From: Deltaproteobacteria bacterium | GTDB taxonomy: Bacteria; Desulfobacterota; Syntrophia; Syntrophales; UBA6807 | DNA length: 34,111 bases | Assembly: GCA_011056835.1 (NCBI GenBank) | Contig: DSDU01000046.1 | Coordinates: 1 to 34,111 of the forward strand | Direction: 5' to 3' | Shown: in pieces, positions 26,705 through 34,111 of the stretch | Numbering within the stretch: the first letter of the stretch is position 1 | Layout of the letters: each line of letters begins with the position of its first letter | The notes under the pieces: generated by a model | What the model saw: the letters and a program-made list of their open reading frames with translations, nothing else | What the model was told of the DNA's origin: nothing | The model's database searches: none | Translations under genes and position numbers: made by a program

Positions 26705-28405
26705 TTACATTGCCTGCCGTTTGTGGCAGGCCGATCTCAACATCTCTTGGGCATGTTCCCTGGTTTTCTCGGTAATCTCCACGCCTCCGAGCATTCGCGT
26801 TATTTCATTCAGTCGTTCCTCTCCCGAAAGGAGACGTACTTCCGTGTTTGTTTTCTTCCCTTCAACTTTTTTTGCTACAAGAAAATGATGATCTCCGAAA
26901 CAGGCGATCTGTGGAAGATGACTGATGCAGATCACCTGATGGTGATTCGCCACCTCCTGAAGCTTGTGCCCGACGATCTCCGCCGTCGCACCCCCGATTC
27001 CCGTATCGACCTCGTCAAATATTATCGTACCGACCGATCCGGTTCGGGCAAGTACTTTTTTCATTGCCAAAACAATTCGTGACAGCTCCCCTCCCGAGGC
27101 TATTCGATTCAAAGGTTTCGGTTCCTCGCCGATATTCGTAGAAAGATAAAACTCGGGAATGTCACAACCCCTGTAATGAATCTGCGGTTCGCCTGCGGCA
27201 TTATCTAACGGCTGATGAAACCGAACCTCAAAAAATGCACTGGCCATACGGAGTGTGTGAATTTCCCGTTCGATTTCATCCTTGAGTCGTACAGCTACAT
27301 CAGCACGTCTTGCCGACAATTCACGAGCGCTTGCCATCACCCGTTCCTTCCGGCGGTCGATTTCCCCCGAAACGCGTTCGATTTCATCTTCAACGGATGA
27401 TATTGTTTTAAATTCATGTTCAATATCACATTGTTTTCTGAGAACTTCATCGAGTGTTGCCCCGTATTTCCGTTTCAACCTGCTCAGGTATTCCAGGCGA
27501 TTATCGACCTCCTCAAGCCGCTCAGGGTCGTACACTATTCTATAAGTGTAATCCCGCAACTCCAGGGCAGTCTCCTCCAGAGAGAAGTATATCGAATCAA
27601 GATCGTCTGTCGAAACACCAAGGCTCGTATCGATTTCACGTATTTCCTTGACATCCCCGATTACTCTGCTCAGTCGTTCCAGCACGGAATCTTCGCCCGC
27701 ATAGAGAATATCATGGGCGTTTCGCGCATGCTCATTTAATTGTTTTGCATTTCTCAGTATCTTCTTTTCGTCCAGTAAAGCAGTATCTTCACCGGGCGTA
27801 ATATGTGCATCGATGATTTCCTTCAATTGAAATTTCAGGAATCCTTCCCGTTCCTGCTTGTTTCCGTTTTGTAATTCAAGCTCGGCCAGATACCCCTGAA
27901 GATTACAAAAGTCCTTGTAGAGAAGGGAATACTGGTTTCGAAGGGGCATAAGTTGACCGAATTCATCGAGAATATCAATATGATTATCCGCATTCAAGAT
28001 TGTCTGGTGCTCGTGTTGACTGCACACGTTTACCAGCGACTCGCTCAATGATGAAAGACTTCCAAGCGTGGCGAGATTTCCGTTAATATATATTTTATTT
28101 TTCCCCGATCGAGAGACAATCCGCTTCACGACAAGATCGTCATCTCCGTCACATCCAATCTCTGCAAGTTTATCCTTTATTTCGTCTCTTCCTGTTATGT
28201 CAAACAAGGCTTCAACGACGGCGGTCTCTTCAGAGGATCGTATGAAGTCAGATGAAGCCCTGTCCCCCAGCAGCAGTCCCACCGCCCCGATAATAATGGA
28301 TTTCCCCGCTCCGGTTTCACCAGAAATAACATTGAGCCCCTCTACAAACGAAATTTCAAGGGTATCGATAATGGCGAGATTTTGTATTTTCAGCTCTCGT
28401 AACAT
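26705..28405 (-). CDS. recN: DNA repair protein RecN
   Basis: An SMC-like ATPase that acts early in double-strand-break repair. The 566-aa protein begins MLRELKIQNLAIID and has Walker A GETGAGKS (29-36), two long coiled-coil stretches between about 180 and 410, then the ABC signature ASGGELSRIVLAMK and Walker B TIIFDEVDTGIGG. I chose ATG 28405 because the 58 further residues that are open upstream overlap nadK and do not look like RecN. An AAAGGA precedes the start closely. It follows nadK by 7 bases, the common nadK-recN pairing. Confidence 0.97.
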   Translation of the reverse strand: MLRELKIQNLAIIDTLEISFVEGLNVISGETGAGKSIIIGAVGLLLGDRASSDFIRSSEETAVVEALFDITGRDEIKDKLAEIGCDGDDDLVVKRIVSRSGKNKIYINGNLATLGSLSSLSESLVNVCSQHEHQTILNADNHIDILDEFGQLMPLRNQYSLLYKDFCNLQGYLAELELQNGNKQEREGFLKFQLKEIIDAHITPGEDTALLDEKKILRNAKQLNEHARNAHDILYAGEDSVLERLSRVIGDVKEIREIDTSLGVSTDDLDSIYFSLEETALELRDYTYRIVYDPERLEEVDNRLEYLSRLKRKYGATLDEVLRKQCDIEHEFKTISSVEDEIERVSGEIDRRKERVMASARELSARRADVAVRLKDEIEREIHTLRMASAFFEVRFHQPLDNAAGEPQIHYRGCDIPEFYLSTNIGEEPKPLNRIASGGELSRIVLAMKKVLARTGSVGTIIFDEVDTGIGGATAEIVGHKLQEVANHHQVICISHLPQIACFGDHHFLVAKKVEGKKTNTEVRLLSGEERLNEITRMLGGVEITEKTREHAQEMLRSACHKRQAM

Positions 28406-28412
28406 AGTCCTT

Positions 28413-29282
28413 TTATGGTGATCCTCCCCATCCCAATTTTGTACGCAGAATTTCCAGGTAATCCCGATGAGGTGAATCGATGAGATTAATATAATAATTC
28501 GACTTGCTGACATGTATGGAATCACCGGACCGTATAATTTCGGAAATCTGTCCGTCCAGCGTCGCAGCAGCACTTTCATCGTTCGTCAATAACACGACCC
28601 TGACGTCGGAATAAGGCGGAAGCATAATCGGCCTGTTGGTCAGCGTGTGGGGGCATATGGGATTTATGATGATCGATTCGAGGTCCGGAATGACAATCGG
28701 TCCTCCTGCAGAGAGCGAGTAAGCTGTGGACCCCGTCGGAGTTGATACAATCAGACCATCTGCTTTGAATGTCGTCAGGTAGCGATCATTGACAAACGTT
28801 TCCAGATTAATCATACCCGACAGATTCCCCCTCGTAATGACAACGTCATTCAATACGGAATACTCGCGCGGCACGCTGTCTCCCGTCTCCATAACAACGT
28901 CGAGCATCATTCTCCTTGTCGTCGTATAGGCTCCATCAAGTATCAACTCCATGGCGCTGAATATTTCGTTCAGATTAACCACGGTCATGAATCCGAAACC
29001 ACCCAGGTTGATACCCACAACGGGAACCTCGCAACCCCTGAAAGAACGACCCGCCCTAAGAATCGTTCCGTCACCGCCGAAAACGACGATGAGATCGACT
29101 GCTGCAGAAAGTTTTGTTCCCTCAACAGCGGATGCGGAATCAATTTTTACGGCAATCTCATCGTCAAGCAGGACCTCCAGCCCCTTGTGTACGAGCCAGT
29201 CACGGAGGCGACAGGTATACTCAACGGCGCTTTCCTTGGTGACGTTTGCTATGATACCGACTTTCCCGATCGCTTTCCCCAT
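28413..29282 (-). CDS. nadK: NAD kinase
   Basis: Phosphorylates NAD to NADP using ATP or polyphosphate. The 289-aa protein has the catalytic GGDGT at 69-73, GINLGGFGFM after it, and the substrate segment TPTGSTAYSLSAGGPIV in the C-terminal beta domain. ATG 29282 (MGKAIGKVGIIANV) has AGAGG eight bases upstream; the frame continues to 29351 without family similarity. It heads an operon nadK-recN-acetyltransferase (possibly mltA), divergent from rdgC. Confidence 0.96.
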   Translation of the reverse strand: MGKAIGKVGIIANVTKESAVEYTCRLRDWLVHKGLEVLLDDEIAVKIDSASAVEGTKLSAAVDLIVVFGGDGTILRAGRSFRGCEVPVVGINLGGFGFMTVVNLNEIFSAMELILDGAYTTTRRMMLDVVMETGDSVPREYSVLNDVVITRGNLSGMINLETFVNDRYLTTFKADGLIVSTPTGSTAYSLSAGGPIVIPDLESIIINPICPHTLTNRPIMLPPYSDVRVVLLTNDESAAATLDGQISEIIRSGDSIHVSKSNYYINLIDSPHRDYLEILRTKLGWGGSP

Positions 29283-29547
29283 GATGCGCACCTCTCTCAC
29301 CGCCGCTGATGATTTATCACATTGTCCCATATCCGCGCTTTTGCCAAACACGCCGATTCCCCGTAAGTAACCATTTTATCGAATGATTACGGTGAGAAAA
29401 GACAATCAATCTGTCGGAATATCTATCACAAAACCATAAAGGTGTCTATTTGTAATTCCAAAAGGGCCGGCAATGAGTGTTATGGACTTGACAGGCTTAT
29501 GGAATCTGCGCTACGTAATCTTTCAGCAACGCGACTCGGAAGGAATT

Positions 29548-30687
29548 ATGGGATTACTGAAAGGACCTGTTACGGCAACAAAATATCGCGTCACCGGCAC
29601 TGTACCGGATGACTTCAGAAACTTTGTCGATGAACGGATCAAGCACTTTGCCTTCTCGGGATTATCAACAGGCGAGGCGGAAAAGTCCATAGGGTGGACC
29701 AGCATCGACAATATCCTTGATACCGATTTTTCATACGCCAATTATTCGATTGCCAATTACCTGATTTTCTCACTCAGGATTGATCGGAAGGTTGTTCCCA
29801 CGGCGCTGCTGAAATTAAAAGTCCTCGAAGCGGAAAAGGAGCTGTTGACGCAGCGTAACACCGAGAAAATCTATAAAGCTGAGAGGAATGATCTCAAAGA
29901 CCGGATACATTTGAGTCTTATGAACCAGACACCGCCCATCCCCGCAACGTTCGAGGTCTGCTGGAATGTCTCCGAAGGATGGCTCCTGTTCGGCTCTCTT
30001 TCCGAAAAGGTCAAGGAAGATTTTGTCGATCTCTTTTCAAGAACTTTTAACCTTTCCCTGCGGCCTTTTGTCCCGTGGGATATGAAGTATGCGGACCCCG
30101 TAACAGCCCGTCGTATTGCTTCCATTTTTGACGCCGGTCTTTCCGGCAGCGATCCCATAAAAGGCAGTGAAGACGCAGGGGGCACGGACCTCTCATTTCT
30201 GGGAAGGGATTTCCTGACGTGGCTTTGGTTTAAAAGTGAAGAACGTGGAGGGACTGTTATGGTTCCCGATGTGGGAGATGTGGCGATGCTCTTTGTTCGG
30301 AAACTGATTCTCGAATCGGGTGAAGGTCCCTATTCTGAAACAGTTTCATGTCAGGGAATGCATTCAAATCTGACGGAAGGAAAATCCGCCCTCCGACGTG
30401 GCAAGAAAATCAAAGAGGCGCGGATAAAACTCGCTGTCGGAACCGATGAAACCGAATTCAGCTTCAAGGCCGATACTTTTCAATTTCAGACCTTGAAATT
30501 TCCCCCGTCATTCACCATGGAAGAAGATGAGAACGATCGCGAAGGAAGAATCCTTGAAAGAATATCCATCGTGGAAAAGGGGATCGGGCTTATGGAACAA
30601 CTCTTTGCGTTTTTTCTCAGTAAGCGAACGCTGCCGGCATGGACAAGCGATGAGGTGCCCAGAATGGGCAAGTGGATGCAGGAATGA
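29548..30687 (+). CDS. rdgC: RdgC-like recombination-associated protein
   Basis: E. coli RdgC is a ring-shaped DNA-binding protein that restrains RecA. This protein resembles the family: it begins MGLLKGPVTATKYRV, has KSIGWTSIDNILDTDF (about 45-60), and a middle RIDRKVVPTALLKLKVLEAEKE region. At 379 aa it is somewhat longer than the E. coli form (about 300), mainly from an added C-terminal half. The assignment rests on recalled resemblance and is strong but unproven. ATG 29548 has GGAAGGA just upstream, and the open frame extends back to 29473 without family-like residues. It is divergent from nadK-recN, a DNA-repair context. Confidence 0.75.
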   Translation: MGLLKGPVTATKYRVTGTVPDDFRNFVDERIKHFAFSGLSTGEAEKSIGWTSIDNILDTDFSYANYSIANYLIFSLRIDRKVVPTALLKLKVLEAEKELLTQRNTEKIYKAERNDLKDRIHLSLMNQTPPIPATFEVCWNVSEGWLLFGSLSEKVKEDFVDLFSRTFNLSLRPFVPWDMKYADPVTARRIASIFDAGLSGSDPIKGSEDAGGTDLSFLGRDFLTWLWFKSEERGGTVMVPDVGDVAMLFVRKLILESGEGPYSETVSCQGMHSNLTEGKSALRRGKKIKEARIKLAVGTDETEFSFKADTFQFQTLKFPPSFTMEEDENDREGRILERISIVEKGIGLMEQLFAFFLSKRTLPAWTSDEVPRMGKWMQE

Positions 30688-30752
30688 TTTTCAGGACAGG
30701 ATATCATAGATCCTATGAATACCATATCGTTTGATTAGTCCGGCAGAGAACC

Positions 30753-30786
30753 AAAAAAAGCCGGCATGATGACTCACACCGGCTTT
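30753..30786. terminator. Bidirectional terminator between rdgC and the hsp20 operon
   Basis: AAAGCCGG (30757-30764) pairs perfectly with CCGGCTTT (30779-30786) over a 14-base loop. On the minus strand the stem ends in a run of seven T (30753-30759), ending the small heat-shock operon. On the plus strand it ends TTTCTT and could also stop rdgC transcription. Confidence 0.85.
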
Positions 30787-30795
30787 CTTACAGAA

Positions 30796-31305
30796 TTATT
30801 CGCCTGATTTTATGGCAATCTTCTTCCCGGCAGGCGTGGCCTTCGTCGTTTTCGGAACAGTTATATGAAGCACTCCCTTTTGGAATGCCGCTTCAATCTT
30901 CTCCTTCTCAACTTGCTCGGGGAGTGGGATTGACCGATGGAATGAACCATAGCATCGCTCAACATGCCAATAGTTTTTATCCTTTTCTTCTTTCTCCTCC
31001 TTTTTTTCTCCCTTCAGGATCAGAATATCTCGATCGAGAGAAACGTCAATGTCTCTTTCGTCCATACCGGGGAGCTCTGCAGTAATTTCTATCGCAGTCT
31101 CAGTTTCTTTCACATCGATCTGTGGTGAAAATTCCGGTCTCCATATACCAATATCTTCATGTCTCATCGCTTCACCGCCATGGAAAAGCGAATCAAACAA
31201 CTGGTTCATCTGTCGCTGCAGGGTTACAATCGGGTGTTCCTGCTCTCGTCGTTCAGGAAGATGTTTTCTCATTCTGTTTCTGGTTATGAGATCCCTTATT
31301 GTCAT
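30796..31305 (-). CDS. Small heat-shock protein (Hsp20), third of three
   Basis: An alpha-crystallin chaperone of 169 aa that should hold unfolding proteins for later refolding. The alpha-crystallin domain spans about 58-150 (QIDVKETETAIEITAELPGM through GVLHITVPK). The N-terminal arm contains VTLQRQMNQLFDSLF, an amphipathic helix typical of class A bacterial members, and the tail ends with the I-x-I anchor KIAIKSGE. The ATG at 31305 has AAGGAG about ten bases upstream; a GTG at 31332 is also open but overlaps the previous gene slightly. Last gene of the operon, followed by a strong terminator. Confidence 0.94.
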   Translation of the reverse strand: MTIRDLITRNRMRKHLPERREQEHPIVTLQRQMNQLFDSLFHGGEAMRHEDIGIWRPEFSPQIDVKETETAIEITAELPGMDERDIDVSLDRDILILKGEKKEEKEEKDKNYWHVERCYGSFHRSIPLPEQVEKEKIEAAFQKGVLHITVPKTTKATPAGKKIAIKSGE

Positions 31306-31324
31306 TATTTCACTTCTCCTTTCA

Positions 31325-31729
31325 TTATGCACCCTTAACCTTTATCTTTTTCGGCAGAAGCGGTTTGGCTTTGGGAAGTATAAGCTGTAAAACTCCATTC
31401 TTAACCCTTGCCTCGATATTGTCATGATCTATTTCATCGGAAATCGTAAATGAACGCCGATAATCGCCTATGCTGTATTCTGCATAGGCAAGTTCATAGT
31501 CCCTGTAACGCTCCGGTTCAACAGAACCAAGAATGGTCAGAACGCCTTTTTCCAGTGTAATATCGAGATGACGCTCGTCAACACCGGGAATATCTGCCAA
31601 AAGCACAATCGCATTGCCTTTTTCCATAATATCCACACGGGGGATAAAGACCGGTCTGTTCCTCGTTGTCTCCGTTTCCATGGGAGACATTTCTTTTGTA
31701 ACGTCTATATCTTTTTTTGTCTGATCCAT
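31325..31729 (-). CDS. Small heat-shock protein (Hsp20), second of three
   Basis: A 134-aa alpha-crystallin family chaperone with a short N-terminal arm. The core runs from about residue 27 (FIPRVDIMEKGNAIVLLADIPGV) to GVLQLILPKAK, with a C-terminal I-K-V anchor near the end. A GGGAGG lies seven bases before the ATG. The N-terminal arm lacks the long amphipathic helix seen in its two neighbours, so it may co-assemble with them; that is inference. Its 3' end is 20 bases from the start of the third gene. Confidence 0.93.
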   Translation of the reverse strand: MDQTKKDIDVTKEMSPMETETTRNRPVFIPRVDIMEKGNAIVLLADIPGVDERHLDITLEKGVLTILGSVEPERYRDYELAYAEYSIGDYRRSFTISDEIDHDNIEARVKNGVLQLILPKAKPLLPKKIKVKGA

Positions 31730-31742
31730 GCCGGCACCTCCC

Positions 31743-32186
31743 TTACTCGGTTTTGATTCGAATCTTTTGAGGTTTTTCTTCCTCGATGCGTGGAAGCATT
31801 ATTTTGAGGACTCCTTTTTCATACGTCGCGTCTACGTTGTTTGCATCGGCCCGGAACGGTAGCTTGATCTTCCGCTTAAAATTACCATGTGCCCTTTCCT
31901 GACGGTGATAGTGCTCATCTTCCCCAAGTTCCTCGCGGGGCCTACTGCCGCTGATGGTCAGCATGTCTCCCTCAACAGATATATCAACACTATCGGGATC
32001 AACGCCGGGAATTTCCGAAGTGAGTATGAGGTCATTTTCGCTCGACCACACATTGATTGCAGGATAACCCGTAGCATAGGCCACGCTCTCACCTGAAAAG
32101 AGCCGGTTCATCTCCCGTTGCACGCGATCCATTTCACTCCACATATCCGACATCCTTCCGAATCGTCTGTTTGATGGCAACCACAT
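31743..32186 (-). CDS. Small heat-shock protein (Hsp20), first of three
   Basis: A 147-aa alpha-crystallin chaperone. The N-terminal arm has MSDMWSEMDRVQREMNRLF (about 12-30); the core follows with YPAINVWSSENDLILTSEIPGV and GVLKIMLPR; the tail ends with the I-R-I anchor. ATG 32186 has GGAGG eight bases upstream, better than the GTG two codons earlier. First gene of three tandem hsp20 genes that differ from each other considerably, so the duplication is old. Confidence 0.94.
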   Translation of the reverse strand: MWLPSNRRFGRMSDMWSEMDRVQREMNRLFSGESVAYATGYPAINVWSSENDLILTSEIPGVDPDSVDISVEGDMLTISGSRPREELGEDEHYHRQERAHGNFKRKIKLPFRADANNVDATYEKGVLKIMLPRIEEEKPQKIRIKTE

Positions 32187-32260
32187 AAACACATCCTCCT
32201 TTCTTATGAGTTACTGTCAGTCGTCTTATCTCAATAAACCAATCATATTAGGCATTTGTT

Positions 32261-32291
32261 GATATAATAATCACGATGTACCTATTGTCAA
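32261..32291 (-). promoter_or_regulatory. Probable promoter of the hsp20 operon
   Basis: On the minus strand CTTGACA contains a perfect TTGACA (complement of 32286-32291). It is followed 17-19 bases later by an ATTATATC box whose best -10 reading, TATATC (complement of 32261-32266), matches four of six. CTTGACA also resembles the sigma-32 -35 element (CTTGAAA), but no CCCCAT-type -10 is present. No CIRCE element was seen. The leader to the first ATG would be about 70 bases. Confidence 0.45.
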
Positions 32292-32392
32292 GGTCCTGTC
32301 GACATGAAAGATTCCGGTCCAATCAGTAAAATTATTATATGGAGTTTCTGGATCACATCTGCTAATGAAACCGAGCGGAAATGAGGATTATT

Positions 32393-32614
32393 ATGAAGAT
32401 ACCATCAAGAACGGAGTTCTATCGAATTGTATGCGACATGGGAATGCCGGACCATATAATCATTCACTCACTTCAGGTGAGCCGGGTCGCCATATTACTG
32501 GTCGATGCGATTACCGCAACAGGTATCAGGATTAATCGCGATCTTGTCGATGCAGCGGTTCCGACGCAGTGTGGGACATCCTCTGCAATCCGATTCACCT
32601 CATCGACTTCTTGA
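32393..32614 (+). pseudogene. 3'-truncated HD-domain protein gene
   Basis: An open frame starting MKIPSRTEFYRIVCDMGM with a good GAGGA ribosome site (the frame is also open from ATG 32381). The first ~54 residues resemble the N-terminus of a family of small HD-domain phosphohydrolases, including the first metal histidine (HSLQVSRVAILL) and NRDLVDAA, after which family members continue ALLHDI. Here the reading changes abruptly to VPTQCGTSS and stops at 32612-32614, so the HD pair and the rest of the domain are absent. The break lies near 32555. I call it a remnant; the family match is from memory. Confidence 0.6.
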
Positions 32615-32651
32615 TCAACCGTGCAGAACGGTATCAGCCACATTGGCAGTC

Positions 32652-32816
32652 TCACGGGGCATCATCCTCTGTATGTTCTCGTTCTCTCAACTTCTTCAGA
32701 AGACTCTCCTCCCATTTCCTGTTTTTTTCTTTGATGCATTCGGAACAATAGGGTCCATAGCCACATTGCCCTTTGCAGTATTCGTAATAATCTTCGTGCT
32801 TCTTTTTTTTATCCAT
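32652..32816 (-). CDS. Small cysteine-rich, lysine-rich protein
   Basis: A hypothetical 54-aa protein with four cysteines in the order C-x3-C-x6-C-x2-C (CKGQCGYGPYCSEC), spaced as in a small zinc or Fe-S knuckle, followed by a charged helix (KEKNRKWEESLLKKLREREH). The composition looks like a real protein, but no family was recognised. ATG 32816 (MDKKKKHEDYYEYC) is preferred; ATG 32867 would add 17 residues; neither has a good ribosome site. It faces the HD-domain remnant. Confidence 0.5.
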   Translation of the reverse strand: MDKKKKHEDYYEYCKGQCGYGPYCSECIKEKNRKWEESLLKKLREREHTEDDAP

Positions 32817-32867
32817 AAGAATAGTCTTTCTTTCTGATTTATATTGCTTTTCATCGACAGATATCAT

Positions 32868-33224
32868 TCCGAGTGCCTGTCATCTTTGACCGGTCCGCAG
32901 TCAGCATTCAGCCCACAGAAGAATGCCACGGGAAAATGGAATTAATGTGTTATACAAACCACCCCTCTTCATTCGTCATTGGTCATTTCCAGCGCTGAGA
33001 TGACAGTATATATACGATACGATGCAATAATATAATCCCCCATTTAATGCTTTGCAACTTACAAATTCCTTGAATGCTGCTGCACCCTCTTTTTCGTTTC
33101 TGCCCGTTGCGAGCAACATCGATCAAAGATGCGCGACATGCAAAGTCCACCGATTCAGCTGTTGCAATGAAGGGGAAAATACTATATGTGCACTTGGAAA
33201 AGACAGGAGCAAATGGTGGAACAT
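32868..33224. other. Region without recognisable genes before the last gene
   Basis: About 357 bases between the Cys-rich gene and the nitronate monooxygenase gene, divergently oriented. I find no protein frame with gene-like content and no strong hairpin. A TATAAT on the plus strand near 33033-33038 has no good -35 partner. Together with the adjoining HD remnant this makes about 1 kb of eroded-looking sequence. Confidence 0.5.
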
Positions 33225-34111
33225 ATGAAAACGCGTATCACTGAACTCTTCGGAATCGAGTATCCCATACTGCTGTCGGGCATGAGTTGGATCAGTGTTC
33301 CCACAATGGTTGCGGCGGTTTCAAACGCCGGAGGTCTGGGAATTCTCGCAACAGGCCCCATGGATCCTGACCAGACGAGGCATGCAGTTCGTCAAATCAG
33401 AGAGCTGACAGATAAACCATTCGGCGCCAATGCAACGCTTCTCTTTCCGGGATCAGCGGATAATGCCAGAGTCCTTCTCGAAGAACGTGTTCCTGTTATT
33501 AACTTCTCCCTTGGAAAAGGCGATTGGATTGTCCAAACAGCACACGAATACGGCGGAAAAGTCATTGCCACCGTTGTGAACAGCAGACACGCCCGGCGAG
33601 CTCAGGACTACGAAGCGGACGGGGTGATTGCCACCGGTCATGAAGCCGCGGCACATGGAGAGGCGGTAACGTCGCTCGTCCTGATACCCAGCCTCGTTGA
33701 TTCCCTTGATATCCCCGTTATCGCTGCAGGAGGATTTGCCGATGGCAGAGGTCTCGCAGCGGCCCTTGCTCTCGGGGCGGACGGCATTGCCATGGGAACC
33801 CGCTTCATGACGACACAAGAAAGCCCCCTTCATGAAACGTACCAGAACCTGTCTCTTAAAAAAGACGTCTTCGATACAATTTACTCGGACCGCTTTGACG
33901 GAATCCCCTGCCGGATTCTGAAAACACCGGCAGCACATCGAGCAATCAAAAAGGGCCTCGATCTTCCCGCCGCTGTGATTAATTCCCAAGAAATCGCACG
34001 GCAACTCAAGCTTCCTTATTTCAAATTATTTCTCGGTGTCCTTGCGTCCGGATGGAAAAATGCCCGTATGCTTGCATTCATGGCTAATGCATTCAAGGCA
34101 ATCCGTATAGC
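33225..34111 (+). CDS. Nitronate monooxygenase / FabK-like FMN protein, incomplete
   Basis: An FMN-dependent TIM-barrel enzyme of the 2-nitropropane dioxygenase family, running off the window end after 295 codons. It starts MKTRITELFGIEYPILLSGM, has NAGGLGILATG (about 34-44), the catalytic-histidine segment ATGHEAAAHGE (137-146; H144) and the FMN-phosphate region IAAGGFADGRGLAAALALGADGIAMG (about 166-191). Members oxidise nitronates or, as FabK, reduce enoyl-ACP; the family usually reads EAGGH where this has EAAAH, so substrate cannot be assigned. Start ATG 33225 has GGTGGA five bases upstream; an in-frame ATG lies four codons earlier at 33213. Confidence 0.88.
   Translation, partial: MKTRITELFGIEYPILLSGMSWISVPTMVAAVSNAGGLGILATGPMDPDQTRHAVRQIRELTDKPFGANATLLFPGSADNARVLLEERVPVINFSLGKGDWIVQTAHEYGGKVIATVVNSRHARRAQDYEADGVIATGHEAAAHGEAVTSLVLIPSLVDSLDIPVIAAGGFADGRGLAAALALGADGIAMGTRFMTTQESPLHETYQNLSLKKDVFDTIYSDRFDGIPCRILKTPAAHRAIKKGLDLPAAVINSQEIARQLKLPYFKLFLGVLASGWKNARMLAFMANAFKAIRI

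Noticed and set aside
28406-28579. 58-codon N-terminal extension of recN
   Set aside because: Overlaps nadK and does not resemble RecN; ATG 28405 gives the standard N-terminus.
32193-32300. CIRCE or sigma-32 control site before the hsp20 operon
   Set aside because: No TTAGCACTC-N9-GAGTGCTAA repeat, and no CCCCAT-type -10 element at the right distance.
32505-32837. 110-codon plus-strand frame after the HD remnant, ending in hydrophobic residues
   Set aside because: Mostly antisense to the Cys-rich gene, and its hydrophobic tail comes from the lysine-rich opposite strand.

Overview
The window looks like chromosomal DNA from a Desulfobacterota (deltaproteobacterial, Syntrophus/Geobacter-like) anaerobe. 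This is inferred from gene content and order, not from a marker gene. The supporting orders are miaB - bifunctional nuclease - xerC - hslV - hslU leading into argB-argD-argF-argG-argH - small lipoprotein - lysA, and trpS-scpA-scpB-rluB. Most genes are on the minus strand in tight operons with 4-base ATGA overlaps. No tRNA, rRNA, CRISPR array, insertion sequence or phage gene was seen.

Layout. Positions 1-122 hold three adjacent hairpins downstream of lysA. Positions 123-7540 (minus) are an arginine/lysine operon: argB, argD, argF, argG, argH, a lipoprotein gene and lysA. Positions 7606-11181 (minus) carry hslU and hslV, separated by an unusual 367-base gap, then xerC and a DUF3553-like gene. 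Positions 11224-13064 carry a DUF151 nuclease-family gene and miaB. Positions 13218-16826 carry a cyclic-di-GMP pair: a 4xPAS HD-GYP phosphodiesterase and a GAF/PAS-GGDEF cyclase with a shared PAS module. Positions 17228-18091 carry a site-2 (M50) protease behind a terminator that could be an attenuator. An IHF-like gene, rluB, scpB, scpA, trpS (with a clear sigma-70 promoter) and an HU gene follow.

Positions 22564-24802 are a plus-strand island of two genes: a UbiA-family prenyltransferase and an AhbD/NirJ-like radical SAM/SPASM enzyme. I do not recognise this pair as a characterised pathway; it is the best candidate here for undescribed biochemistry. Minus-strand genes follow: mltA, an ArgA-type GNAT acetyltransferase, recN and nadK. 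rdgC is on plus. A terminator separates it from a tandem of three small heat-shock proteins (minus). The last 1.7 kb is disordered: a 3'-truncated HD-domain pseudogene, a small Cys-rich protein gene, an apparently empty stretch, and the start of a nitronate monooxygenase-family gene cut by the window edge.

How the genes fit together. The arginine operon covers acetylglutamate kinase, aminotransferase, OTCase, synthase and lyase. argC and argJ are absent from the window. The first step may be supplied by the GNAT enzyme in the nadK-recN operon. Condensin subunits, XerC, HU/IHF, RecN and RdgC make the rest largely chromosome-maintenance housekeeping, with HslUV, the M50 protease and small heat-shock proteins for protein quality control.
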